A stretch of 64,000 bases of DNA from Micavibrio_C sp965231165 (GTDB lineage: Bacteria > Pseudomonadota > Alphaproteobacteria > Micavibrionales > Micavibrionaceae). The DNA lies in contig OZ246421.1 in NCBI GenBank assembly GCA_965231165.1, positions 1,302,001-1,366,000 of the forward strand, read 5' to 3'. How positions within the stretch are numbered: the stretch's first letter is position 1; each line of letters opens with the position of its first letter. The translations under genes and the position numbers were made by a program. The notes under the pieces were generated by a model, which was not told the origin of the DNA, searched no databases, and was given only the letters and a program-made list of their open reading frames with translations. Shown piece after piece: positions 8,992 to 16,279 of this stretch.

Positions 8992-9648
8992 TTATCTAGG
9001 CTTGGGTATACCCAGCGCTTCCCTACGCCCCACACTATCGGTCACGATCCCACACAATTTTATGGTGAGCGGGCCTATCACTTCAGCGCTTTCAGCTAAA
9101 GCTTGTTTGACGCGGTCGCTTTCAGGGATGATCACAAAGGGTTCCGCCGAGGACAGCATCCGTGTCAGCCCCATATGCACGGTATAAACGGCTTCCGCCT
9201 GCCTGGCGACGCCGATGACCAGAAGGCGTTCCGCGTCATAGACGGGCAAGTGCTTATCATTCCTGCCACCCCGGTAAGATTTGGCGATATTGTTTCTGGC
9301 TTGTTCCAGCGTATTGGCGTTCACATTGAGTTCTATCAAGCCTGTTTGCGCATCATCAAAAGCCTCCCCTTTCAGGGTCTTCAAGCCTTCGCAGATTTTT
9401 TGCACGGCAGGATCATCGCCTACGGGTGTGGCCGCTGCCAGACGGCTCATCGTCAGGATATTATTTTGAATGATCTCTTTTAACTGGCGCATGCATTCGA
9501 TGATTTCGTCCAGTTCGGCGGGGCTGTATTCGCGGTGTGTGCCGTTTGTTATCTGCTGACGTGCGATTTGTGCAGGTGTTTGTTCCACGGCAGGTGCGGC
9601 GCGGCCACCGAATAACCTGCTCAGTTGTGATTTCCAGTCCCAGCCCAT
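8992..9648 (-). CDS. Hypothetical protein (218 aa)
   Basis: Unrecognised soluble, mostly helical protein starting MGWDWKSQLSRLFGG, with GGGGA ahead of the ATG. The central part (about residues 45-150) has heptad-like Leu/Ile spacing that could form a helical bundle. A Pro/Ala-rich linker lies near the N-terminus. It sits between the pdxY remnant and intact pdxY, on the same strand as both. The 70-base gap to pdxY contains no terminator, so read-through from pdxY is possible. Confidence 0.6.
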   Translation of the reverse strand: MGWDWKSQLSRLFGGRAAPAVEQTPAQIARQQITNGTHREYSPAELDEIIECMRQLKEIIQNNILTMSRLAAATPVGDDPAVQKICEGLKTLKGEAFDDAQTGLIELNVNANTLEQARNNIAKSYRGGRNDKHLPVYDAERLLVIGVARQAEAVYTVHMGLTRMLSSAEPFVIIPESDRVKQALAESAEVIGPLTIKLCGIVTDSVGRREALGIPKPR

Positions 9649-9722
9649 GAAATTTCCCCTTTTTTATATTTAAGGAGAGAGCAAAGCCCTGCCGCGACTA
9701 TGTGTCAAACAATTTTCGGGAA

Positions 9723-10577
9723 TCAGTCCTGATCTTGAAATAAAATTACACCCTCATGAACAGCTTCAAAGGCGTTCTGCGCCGCTATCAGCGCCAGTTC
9801 ACGCCCGCCAGATTTCCGGGTGGCTTCGAAGATGGCGAAGATTCCGCCAGCCGTGCGCTTGAGAGCGTCTGCAGGGGATGCGCCGTTCAATATATGCCCT
9901 GTGAAGAGAGCCGCTGTGGCATCACCCGCGCCGTTGGGGGGGATGGGGAAGGATAGTAAAGGGGTGGCCACGCGATGCACCGCGCCGTCCGCTTCGCTCA
10001 CCAACATTTCAATCGTGCCGGGTTCGGTGGTGTTGTGGATCATGGAGGTGACCAGGACGATTTCGACGCCTTTGTCATGCAGTACGCGGCAGGCGGCTTT
10101 CACGTCATCCAGCGTGCTGACCGTGTGGCCGCTTAAGCATTCCAGCTCGAACTGGTTGGGGGTCATGATGCGGGCGTGGCGGGTGGCTTGTTCTTTAAAA
10201 AATTCCGGCAGTTCCGGCTGCACGAAGAAGCCCTTGCCCACATCACCCATCACCGGATCGCAGACCCACATCGCATGTGGCAGCTTTTCTTTCACTTCCA
10301 GAATGACCTCAGCCATGGCGGGGGAACCGAGATAGCCGGTCAACAGCGCATCGACTTTTTCAAACGCGCCGCGTTCCTCGACACCGCGCAACACATCGCG
10401 CACATGGTCCGCATCGAACACCTGCCCCGTCCAACTGCCGTAGCCGGTATGGTTGGAGAACTGCACCGTGTGCACGGGTATCACCTCAAACCCCATGCGC
10501 TGCAGCGGGAACACGGCGGCGGCGTTGCCGACATGGCCGTAAGCAACATGGGACTGGATCGAGAGCACTGTTTTCAT
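9723..10577 (-). CDS. pdxY: Pyridoxal kinase
   Basis: Phosphorylates pyridoxal (and related vitamers) in the PLP salvage pathway. The 284-residue protein opens with VLSIQSHVAYGHVGNAAAVFPLQ, carries the substrate-loop QFSNHTGYG motif, CDPVMGD, the TPNQFELECLSG metal/ATP region, and the PfkB-type PNGAGDAT motif with the catalytic Asp near residue 222. Length and order of motifs fit PdxY rather than PdxK. A broken copy of its 3' third lies about 770 bases downstream. Confidence 0.92.
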   Translation of the reverse strand: MKTVLSIQSHVAYGHVGNAAAVFPLQRMGFEVIPVHTVQFSNHTGYGSWTGQVFDADHVRDVLRGVEERGAFEKVDALLTGYLGSPAMAEVILEVKEKLPHAMWVCDPVMGDVGKGFFVQPELPEFFKEQATRHARIMTPNQFELECLSGHTVSTLDDVKAACRVLHDKGVEIVLVTSMIHNTTEPGTIEMLVSEADGAVHRVATPLLSFPIPPNGAGDATAALFTGHILNGASPADALKRTAGGIFAIFEATRKSGGRELALIAAQNAFEAVHEGVILFQDQD

Positions 10578-10618
10578 GCCCCTTGTTGTACAGTATTCCC
10601 GGCAGGTGGAAAAGACAG

Positions 10619-10647
10619 AACCGCGCCCTTTGGTGGAGGGCGCGGTT
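10619..10647 (-). terminator. Terminator after the EF-hand gene
   Basis: AACCGCGCCCT (10619-10629) pairs with AGGGCGCGGTT (10637-10647), 11 perfect pairs with a 7-base loop. On the minus strand it is followed by a T-rich stretch, so it should terminate the gene at 10673-11344. Confidence 0.7.
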
Positions 10648-10672
10648 CCTTTGGGCAGGCTAAAGGCTCAGC

Positions 10673-11344
10673 TTACTGCTGATAGCGCCATTGTTTGGCG
10701 TTCAGCGGACTAGCCGATTTGGCATAGACTTCCTTCCATTCCGGATATTCGACGACGCCGCTTTTATCGGTATCAAGCTCAAGAGCGGAATGGCCGATGA
10801 ACTCCTCTGCCGAAAGGCCGTCATTATCCTTGTCGAAGCGGTTGAGCATCGAGGCCTGCATAAAATCGTCATGCTCCACATCGATAACATCCGCTATGCC
10901 GTCATCATTAAAATCAATCATCGTCAGTTGCGTTTTTTCGAACGGCACGACGGTAATGACCTGACTTTTTTCGATCTCGACGTTATCAATCACCTTGTTA
11001 CCATCGGTATCAAACAGGAAGAACAGTTTCTCGCCCACTTCGCGACGCGAAAGAAGGCCATCGCTGTTCAGGTCCATCGTGGCAAAATTCACCGGTATGG
11101 CGCCCTCGATCATCTTCGGCGTGACGGTCGTGGTTTTGCTCATGGTAACAGGCGTTTGTATAGTCGTCGTGGTTTCCTCGATCACCGTAGCCGCTGGTGC
11201 CGCGCCTATGCCGACGGGCTCGGTTGTGGTGGTCGTGGTCATCGTCTTAACCTGATCCGCGTGAGCAAATTCAGGTATCGTGCCTGCCGTGAGGGCAACC
11301 AGCGCCACCGCGGCTACACCGGATAGGATTAATTTTTTAGTCAT
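10673..11344 (-). CDS. Secreted EF-hand protein
   Basis: 223-residue protein with a clear signal peptide (MTKKLILSG...EFAHA, cleavage near residue 29), a Thr/Val-rich low-complexity linker, then several EF-hand-like loops: DLNSDGLLSRRE, DTDGNKVIDNVE, DFNDDGIADVID, DKDNDGLSAEEF and DTDKSGVVEYPE. Two or three loops have the full calcium-ligand pattern; the others are degenerate. It probably binds calcium in the periplasm or outside the cell. The ATG at 11344 has AAGGAG 7 bases ahead; a longer frame start at 11374 lacks this. It has its own terminator. Confidence 0.78.
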   Translation of the reverse strand: MTKKLILSGVAAVALVALTAGTIPEFAHADQVKTMTTTTTTEPVGIGAAPAATVIEETTTTIQTPVTMSKTTTVTPKMIEGAIPVNFATMDLNSDGLLSRREVGEKLFFLFDTDGNKVIDNVEIEKSQVITVVPFEKTQLTMIDFNDDGIADVIDVEHDDFMQASMLNRFDKDNDGLSAEEFIGHSALELDTDKSGVVEYPEWKEVYAKSASPLNAKQWRYQQ

Positions 11345-11411
11345 TTTGAATCTCCTTATTGCACACCTTAGCATGCAAACGCCCGCGTATGAGGATTAGT
11401 TCCATTAGGAA

Positions 11412-11443
11412 TAATCCCCGCACTTATTAAGGTGCAGGGATTA
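11412..11443. terminator. Inverted repeat between the secreted protein genes
   Basis: TAATCCCCGCAC (11412-11423) pairs with GTGCAGGGATTA (11432-11443) with one mismatch. It lies just past the end of the His-rich gene and probably terminates it, although the clearer T-rich side is on the plus strand. Confidence 0.4.
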
Positions 11444-11465
11444 GTTCTTTCTGCGGGGGCAATCG

Positions 11466-11888
11466 TTAACGGTGGCGATGCCTGTCATCGTGCCTGCCGT
11501 GATGGCGGTGCTTGCCGTGGCGCTTGTAATCATGGCGGTCACGGTCGCTGATAAAGACGATGCGTGTGCGCGGCGGCAGCGGGCGGTAATGATATGGCTG
11601 GTAAACCGGCTGATAGACCGGTCTGCTGTATACAGACCGATCATTATTCACGACATCATTGTCATGAAAACGCTGGCCGATGCGGCTTTGGTCATCTTCA
11701 TCGACGATTTTCCAGCTGCCATCCGGCTGATAGCAAGCGGTGCCGTATGCTACTTCCTGCCGGTTGCTGATCGAAACCGTGCGGGTATATTCGCGGCAAT
11801 ATTCATCATAAGCCTGCGCCTTGGCAGGCATGAAGATCGCCGCCGCCCCCAGCGCCAGAAATCCCAAAATGACCGATGTTGTTTTCAT
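11466..11888 (-). CDS. Secreted protein with His/Arg-rich tail
   Basis: 140 residues with a signal peptide (MKTTSVILG...AKAQA, cleavage near residue 26), then a domain with two cysteines (YCREYTRTV and GTACYQPDGSWKI) and a C-terminal tail dominated by His, Arg and Asp (KRHGKHRHHGRHDD). The CYQPDGSWK pattern resembles small secreted proteins with surface-antigen-like repeats, but the family was not firmly recognised. The tail could bind metals; that is inference from composition. AAGGA precedes the ATG. It lies upstream of the EF-hand gene on the same strand, separated by an inverted repeat. Confidence 0.65.
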   Translation of the reverse strand: MKTTSVILGFLALGAAAIFMPAKAQAYDEYCREYTRTVSISNRQEVAYGTACYQPDGSWKIVDEDDQSRIGQRFHDNDVVNNDRSVYSRPVYQPVYQPYHYRPLPPRTRIVFISDRDRHDYKRHGKHRHHGRHDDRHRHR

Positions 11889-12093
11889 ATCTGCTGTCCT
11901 TCACACGTAAAACGGTGAACGCTTGATTGCGTTCTTTCATGCCCTTTCTACGGTGTCGTCTCCGGTAAACCTTCGGGCGCAGGCGTGACTGTTTTGTGAC
12001 CATTTCGGGGCACCGTCCATCAACCCTTTCCGATCCCCTTGACCGCCTGTAGAATGCCCACCAGTTTACTGAGAACCGCCAAAGGAGATCCCC

Positions 12094-12861
12094 ATGCGCG
12101 CGCTTGCCGTTCCCGTCCTGATGACACTGGCTTTTACGTCCCCTGCCTTGGCCCAGACGGCCGCTACACAGGAAGCCACCCCGGCCAAGATCACATTTCC
12201 CGGCGGCAGCGAAACCATTCTGAACATCTCGGCGACCGAACGCCTGCAGGTGCCGCAGGATCTGCTGCTGGCCTCGCTGCGCATCGAACAGGAGGGCGCC
12301 GACCCGAAAATCCTGCAGGCCGCGATCAATGAAGCGATGAAGAAAGCCATGACGGCCAGCAAGATGGTCCCCACGGTCAAGGCCTCGACCGGCCAATACT
12401 ACGTCTATCAATACGACCCGAACCCGCAGCCTGTGCCGATGAAGGATGGCCAGAAGCCTGCCCTGCAATGGCGCGGCAGCCAGTCGATCGAATTGCAATC
12501 CACCAGCGCCGACGACCTGCTGAAACTGGCAGGATCGCTGCAGGAAGCCGGTCTGGTGATGGGCAACCTGTCCTATACCCTGTCCCCGGAAAAGGCTGAC
12601 GAAGCCAAAGACAGCCTGATGGAAGCCGCACTGGCCAAGGTCAAAACCCGCGCCGAACGCGCCGCCCGCGCCATGGGCAAAAGCCGCACCGACCTTGTCG
12701 AGGTGAGCGTCGATGCCGCCGACAATCCCATCCACCCGCCGATGATGATGCGCACGATGGCGATGGATGGCGGCGCGATGGAGAAAGCTGCCGCCCCGAC
12801 TGCCGAACCGGGAGAAACCGAAATTACACTCACCGTATCCGCCCGGGCCTTGCTTAAATGA
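12094..12861 (+). CDS. SIMPL-domain (DUF541) secreted protein
   Basis: 255 residues with a signal peptide (MRALAVPVLMTLAFTSPALAQ), followed by a SIMPL-type domain: NISATERLQVPQDLLLASLRIEQEG, a long helix DPKILQAAINEAMKKAM, the mid segment QWRGSQSIELQST, and the C-terminal ITLTVSARALLK strand. Family members (for example E. coli YggE) are periplasmic and often linked to oxidative stress tolerance, but the biochemistry is unclear. AAAGGAG precedes the ATG with normal spacing. A terminator follows at 12901. Confidence 0.8.
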   Translation: MRALAVPVLMTLAFTSPALAQTAATQEATPAKITFPGGSETILNISATERLQVPQDLLLASLRIEQEGADPKILQAAINEAMKKAMTASKMVPTVKASTGQYYVYQYDPNPQPVPMKDGQKPALQWRGSQSIELQSTSADDLLKLAGSLQEAGLVMGNLSYTLSPEKADEAKDSLMEAALAKVKTRAERAARAMGKSRTDLVEVSVDAADNPIHPPMMMRTMAMDGGAMEKAAAPTAEPGETEITLTVSARALLK

Positions 12862-12900
12862 CCCTGTGGTGAGTCGTTGCGGCATCGCTGCTGAACATGC

Positions 12901-12936
12901 TTCACCCTCTTCTGTGTGAGAGGGTGAAGTTTTTTT
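12901..12936 (+). terminator. Rho-independent terminator after the SIMPL gene
   Basis: TTCACCCTCT (12901-12910) pairs with AGAGGGTGAA (12919-12928), followed by G and seven T's. Confidence 0.85.
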
Positions 12937-13030
12937 GGACACGAGGTCATTTTTTTCTGGCGCAGTGCAGCATACTCATGTACAAGCGCGTCCACTGCGT
13001 TTTAAAATTCTTACGGTAGAGGGGCTGACC

Positions 13031-13312
13031 ATGAACGTTTACATGCTCAAAACTACATTCGCTCCCGAGGCACTCGGCGAACATTTCGAAAACACGCTGC
13101 GCACAGCTCTGGCTGGCCAGGGCCTGCACGACCATTTCCACCGCGTCTCCAAACCCGATCCTGAAAAGAACATGGCGATGGCCGTTGTCTGCTCGGAAGA
13201 GGCCGCCACACAACTGCGCCAGATGGGCAGCCAGATCGGGATCGCTTCCCTTGCGATTGACGAAAACCGCACCCGGAACCTGCAGGCCGTTCTGCCGCTG
13301 ATGAAGCGCTAG
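13031..13312 (+). CDS. Hypothetical protein (93 aa)
   Basis: Small soluble protein of unknown function starting MNVYMLKTTFAPEALGEHFENTL. The strand-helix pattern suggests a compact alpha/beta fold. The frame is open back to 12935, but the upstream part overlaps a terminator, and the ATG at 13031 has a purine-rich GAGGGG ten bases ahead. No motif recognised. It converges on the gene at 13396 with an inverted repeat (CACCGG/CCGGTG, 13343-13376) between the two ends. Confidence 0.55.
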   Translation: MNVYMLKTTFAPEALGEHFENTLRTALAGQGLHDHFHRVSKPDPEKNMAMAVVCSEEAATQLRQMGSQIGIASLAIDENRTRNLQAVLPLMKR

Positions 13313-13395
13313 GAAATCCGCTCTACCAGACAAAGTCGATCTTCACCGGTGCCGGGGGATACCCTGCGCCGGTGAAATCATTTCTGGCTCGCTGA

Positions 13396-13737
13396 TTACA
13401 TGGTGACCTGATTGATTTTCACGCGGAGCAAAACCCCGTCCGGCACCAGTTCAACCGATTTTTCAGCTGTCTTGGGCAATGGAATCCGGCATGTGCGGCA
13501 ATAAAGCATCAGCGCCGCCGCCAGATAGTCCAGACTGTAATCAATGAACATCACCGGATCGCTGGTCAGCGGGTTTTCAATCCTGACAGATACTTTTGAG
13601 GTATCGGCCATGCTAGGTTCCACGGCCATGATGATCCCTGCGGGCGGCTTTTTCAGCTCACGCTGGACGCATAAGGCAAAAATCGCCTTATAGACTTCAT
13701 CATAGGAAAAGATAATACGGCGGTCTTCCCGAGGCAT
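13396..13737 (-). CDS. Hypothetical protein (113 aa)
   Basis: Unrecognised. Begins MPREDRRIIFSYDEVYKAIF with AAGGAG five bases ahead of the ATG at 13737, so the start is well supported. The N-terminal half looks helical and the C-terminal half (VELVPDGVLLRVKINQVTM) beta-rich. Two cysteines occur in YCRTCRIPLP, a possible metal site but only a single CxxC. It is transcribed divergently from the sigma-like factor gene and shares the promoter region with it. Confidence 0.55.
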   Translation of the reverse strand: MPREDRRIIFSYDEVYKAIFALCVQRELKKPPAGIIMAVEPSMADTSKVSVRIENPLTSDPVMFIDYSLDYLAAALMLYCRTCRIPLPKTAEKSVELVPDGVLLRVKINQVTM

Positions 13738-13813
13738 GGCGGCTCCTTGTCCCCAAAATGATAGCGGCAAGTCCTTAAAAAATCCTGTCTTTCGGGCAAA
13801 TTTCGTTGTTTAC

Positions 13814-13868
13814 TTGACAGCAAAGGCGGAAAAGCCTTAATTTGCCATAATAATAAAAAATCAGGGAG
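13814..13868 (+). promoter_or_regulatory. Putative promoter region of the sigma-like gene
   Basis: TTGACA at 13818-13823 resembles a -35 element, followed by a short inverted repeat AAGGC...GCCTT and an AT-rich CATAATAATAA stretch before AGGGAG. The -10 placement is ambiguous, and the inverted repeat could be an operator. Confidence 0.3.
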
Positions 13869-13874
13869 TTCGTC

Positions 13875-14498
13875 TTGCAACTGCTTCAAAATCATTCCTT
13901 CACGGAAAAAGATCTGATCGGCCACGCTCTCGCAGGCGATAAAGCCGCCTTCTCTCAACTGGTCACTGCGAACCAGAAGGCACTACTGACGCAAGTCATC
14001 CGCGAACTCAGACCGCCGAGCAGACACCACGCCTTTGATATCGCCCAGCAGGCACTGACGGACATTTGCAGTCAGCTGGCAACGCTTGACCGTAACCGCC
14101 CGTTTATCGACAGCCTGATGGATGCCGCGCGCGCCTATGCCGGTGCGCAACAAAAAAATCCGGAAATAACCTTTTCCGTTATCAAGGAAAGCGGCTCTGC
14201 AGAAGATAACCGCAAGGTCGCCGATGCTGAATCGGAGGCCGAAGGTGCGACCGGAATCATCACCACACAGGAAGCCAAAGCCGCGCTTGAAACACTGGTG
14301 ATCATGGAAAAGATGAAAGAAAGCCGTCATGCATCCGGTGTCAGCTACTTGTTCGATATCTGCGCCAAGGGCCACAGCATCGCACAAATTGCACATGATC
14401 AAAAAATTTCACCGGCTACCGTAGAGAGAGCGATTGAACGCGCCTGCACCGCCCTGCACCCGCAACTATCACCGATTATGAAACCGCTGATGCATTGA
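13875..14498 (+). CDS. ECF-like RNA polymerase sigma factor
   Basis: 207 residues. The N-terminus DLIGHALAGDKAAFSQLVTANQKAL has the usual start of sigma-70 region 2, and the C-terminus (HSIAQIAHDQKISPATVERAIERACTAL) looks like a region 4 helix-turn-helix. The linker is longer than usual for ECF factors, and the region 2 core is divergent, so it may be atypical or partly degenerate. The start is a TTG at 13875 with AGGGAG seven bases before it. No anti-sigma gene is adjacent. A strong terminator follows. Promoter targets are unknown. Confidence 0.55.
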   Translation: MQLLQNHSFTEKDLIGHALAGDKAAFSQLVTANQKALLTQVIRELRPPSRHHAFDIAQQALTDICSQLATLDRNRPFIDSLMDAARAYAGAQQKNPEITFSVIKESGSAEDNRKVADAESEAEGATGIITTQEAKAALETLVIMEKMKESRHASGVSYLFDICAKGHSIAQIAHDQKISPATVERAIERACTALHPQLSPIMKPLMH

Positions 14499-14507
14499 AC
14501 TTTGATA

Positions 14508-14535
14508 AAAAACCCCGCTGCAGCGGGGTTTTTGT
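14508..14535 (+). terminator. Rho-independent terminator after the sigma-like gene
   Basis: AAAAACCCCGCTG is directly followed by its complement CAGCGGGGTTTTT, giving a compact GC-rich hairpin with a T-run. Confidence 0.85.
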
Positions 14536-14732
14536 TAAATCGGTTTTCTCAACGGGCATCATCACTGAATCCCGTAAAACTGCGATCTCTAAAATTTGAG
14601 ATAAATGCAATCATCTTATTGATTTAATTGATAAAATTGCAGGCATAATTAAGCGTGTTTTCATTTTACCCCTGTAGATTTGGTTTTAACGAAGCGCTTC
14701 ATAGGGTGCTTAGAAGAATAAATAAGGGTGAA

Positions 14733-14858
14733 CCCAATACTTTCCGGACAACCGGGGTTTGTTGGGGTGTGTATCAGGCGAAAGCCGACAACGTGCCTGT
14801 AGCAGCGATATCTTAGGAGCATTGAGCAGCAATCTCCCCGGATATCCTGATACAGGCA
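14733..14858 (+). other. Two strong RNA hairpins upstream of the chemotaxis pair
   Basis: The 495 bases between the sigma-like gene and the receiver gene hold no ORF. The first hairpin joins CCCAA (14733) with TTGGG (14762-14766) around CCGG-ACAA-CCGG. The second is nearly continuous over 65 bases: TGCCTGTAGCAGCGATATC (14794-14812) pairs with GATATCCTGATACAGGCA (14841-14858), with GGAG/CTCC and ATTG/CAAT inside. There is no T-run. It may be an untranslated leader or a separate small RNA; the class is unknown. Confidence 0.4.
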
Positions 14859-14917
14859 TGTTGCATTTCAAGGTTACGGGAAATCAATCCACAGATTTTA
14901 CCAATATTTCCAGCCTG

Positions 14918-14932
14918 TTAAGACGCGGTTAA
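14918..14932. promoter_or_regulatory. CtrA-type binding site
   Basis: TTAA-GACGCGG-TTAA is an exact TTAA-N7-TTAA match to the CtrA consensus known from Caulobacter and relatives. It lies 63 bases before the ATG of the receiver gene, a sensible promoter position, and CtrA commonly controls motility and chemotaxis genes in this class. The presence of chpT in the window supports an intact CtrA pathway. Confidence 0.55.
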
Positions 14933-14994
14933 GGAAGCCTGTCTAGAATGAAGGCAAGGCGCAAGGCCTTACAAAAGAAAATAGCTGTGGGGTT

Positions 14995-15378
14995 ATGATG
15001 ACGTCCTGCCTGATTATTGATGACAGCCGTCTGGTTCGTCAGGTTTCAAAGAGAATTATCGAAGACATCGGCTTCACCTGTGAGGAGGCCGAGGACGGCA
15101 AGCATGCGTATGAGCTCTGTCAGGATTTTATGCCCGATCTGATCATCGTGGACTGGAACATGCCGGTGATGAGCGGACTTGAGTTCGTCGAGAAGCTGCG
15201 TTCGATGGAAAACGGCGATCACCCGAAAGTCATTTTCTGCACTACCGAAGATAATTTGAGCCATATCGAGCGCGCGCTACGCGCCGGGGCCACCGAGTAC
15301 ATAATGAAACCGTTTAACCGCGATATGATTCAATCCAAACTGATTCAAATCGGCCTGCTGAGGAATGAAGTGGCATGA
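14995..15378 (+). CDS. CheY-like single-domain response regulator
   Basis: 127 residues forming only a receiver domain: acidic pocket IIDDSR (Asp9/Asp10), phosphoacceptor Asp near residue 53 in IIVDWNMPVMSG, the Thr of FCTTED and the conserved Lys in MKPFN (about 105). It would pass a phosphoryl signal to a partner such as the flagellar switch or another regulator. The next gene, cheR-like, starts inside its stop codon (ATGA overlap), so they are translationally coupled. It starts ATGATG at 14995; the second ATG is also possible. A CtrA-type site lies upstream. No CheA or CheW is seen here. Confidence 0.85.
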   Translation: MMTSCLIIDDSRLVRQVSKRIIEDIGFTCEEAEDGKHAYELCQDFMPDLIIVDWNMPVMSGLEFVEKLRSMENGDHPKVIFCTTEDNLSHIERALRAGATEYIMKPFNRDMIQSKLIQIGLLRNEVA

Positions 15379-16226
15379 GACTGGGTGATTTTGAAGTTTA
15401 TAGAAGTTTGCTGCTTGAGGAATCCGGGATTGATATTAATCCCGAGAAAACCTATCTGCTGGAATCGCGTCTGACTCCGATCGTCAGCAAATGGGGTTAT
15501 CCCACGATTGAATCGATGACGCTGGCGCTGCGCGCCGTCCCCGATCCCAAACTGATCCACGATGTGGTCCAGGCCATGACACATAATGAAACATGGTTCT
15601 CCCGCAATCCGGAGAATTATGAAACACTGAGCAAAATTATTGTTCCCTATTTGCTGAAGCAACGCAAACGCAAGAAGTCGATCAGCATGTGGTCGGCGGG
15701 CTGTTCTACCGGTCAGGAAGTCTGGTGCATGGGGATGACCACCAAGGAAGCTCTCGAAGGCCACAAGCATTGGCACTTTAATATACTGGCAACCGATATT
15801 TCGAATGAATCGCTGGAATACGCCGAACGCGGAATTTACAGCCAGCACGAAGCGCAGAGCGAAAATTCAATCCGTCAGCTGATCAAGCATTTCGAGCAAA
15901 GCCGGATGGGCTGGAACGTGAAAGACGATTTGAAATCCTGCGTAAAATTCCAGAATTCAAACCTGCTGCATGAAAGCGAAGATCTCGGCCAGTTCGATGT
16001 CATCTTCTGCTGCAATGTGATCAATGAGTTCAGTCCCGAGGCCCGCGCCAAGGCGCTTGATAATCTTGCCTATCATATGGCGGATGACGGCTTCCTGTTT
16101 CTGGGCGAAGAAGATAAATGGACGGACGATACCGGCCTGTTTACCACCCTGCCCGGATATCCGCATGTGCTGATCTTAAGCGATGGCGATTACAAGATGG
16201 CTGATTTTCCGAAAACTGGCGAATAA
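15375..16226 (+). CDS. CheR-type protein glutamate methyltransferase
   Basis: SAM-dependent methylation of chemoreceptor glutamates. The 283-residue protein has the helical CheR N-domain, the NETWFSRNPENYE segment (typically NETxFFR), the SAM-binding SAGCSTGQE motif (about 107-115), LATDISNESLEYAERGIY, and CCNVINEF in place of the common CRNVLIYF. These deviations place it in a divergent CheR subgroup. It overlaps the receiver gene by 4 bases (ATGA). The pair may act in a chemotaxis-like or adaptation pathway; receptors are not in the window. Confidence 0.85.
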   Translation: MRLGDFEVYRSLLLEESGIDINPEKTYLLESRLTPIVSKWGYPTIESMTLALRAVPDPKLIHDVVQAMTHNETWFSRNPENYETLSKIIVPYLLKQRKRKKSISMWSAGCSTGQEVWCMGMTTKEALEGHKHWHFNILATDISNESLEYAERGIYSQHEAQSENSIRQLIKHFEQSRMGWNVKDDLKSCVKFQNSNLLHESEDLGQFDVIFCCNVINEFSPEARAKALDNLAYHMADDGFLFLGEEDKWTDDTGLFTTLPGYPHVLILSDGDYKMADFPKTGE

Positions 16227-16279
16227 TTTCTGCTGCGGAGCAATAGACTCTTGCCCGGGAATCCCCTAAAAGAGGGGGC

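Noticed and set aside
11806..12942. 378-codon minus-strand frame opposite the SIMPL gene
   Set aside because: Low-complexity shadow; the plus-strand gene has signal peptide, ribosome binding site and terminator.
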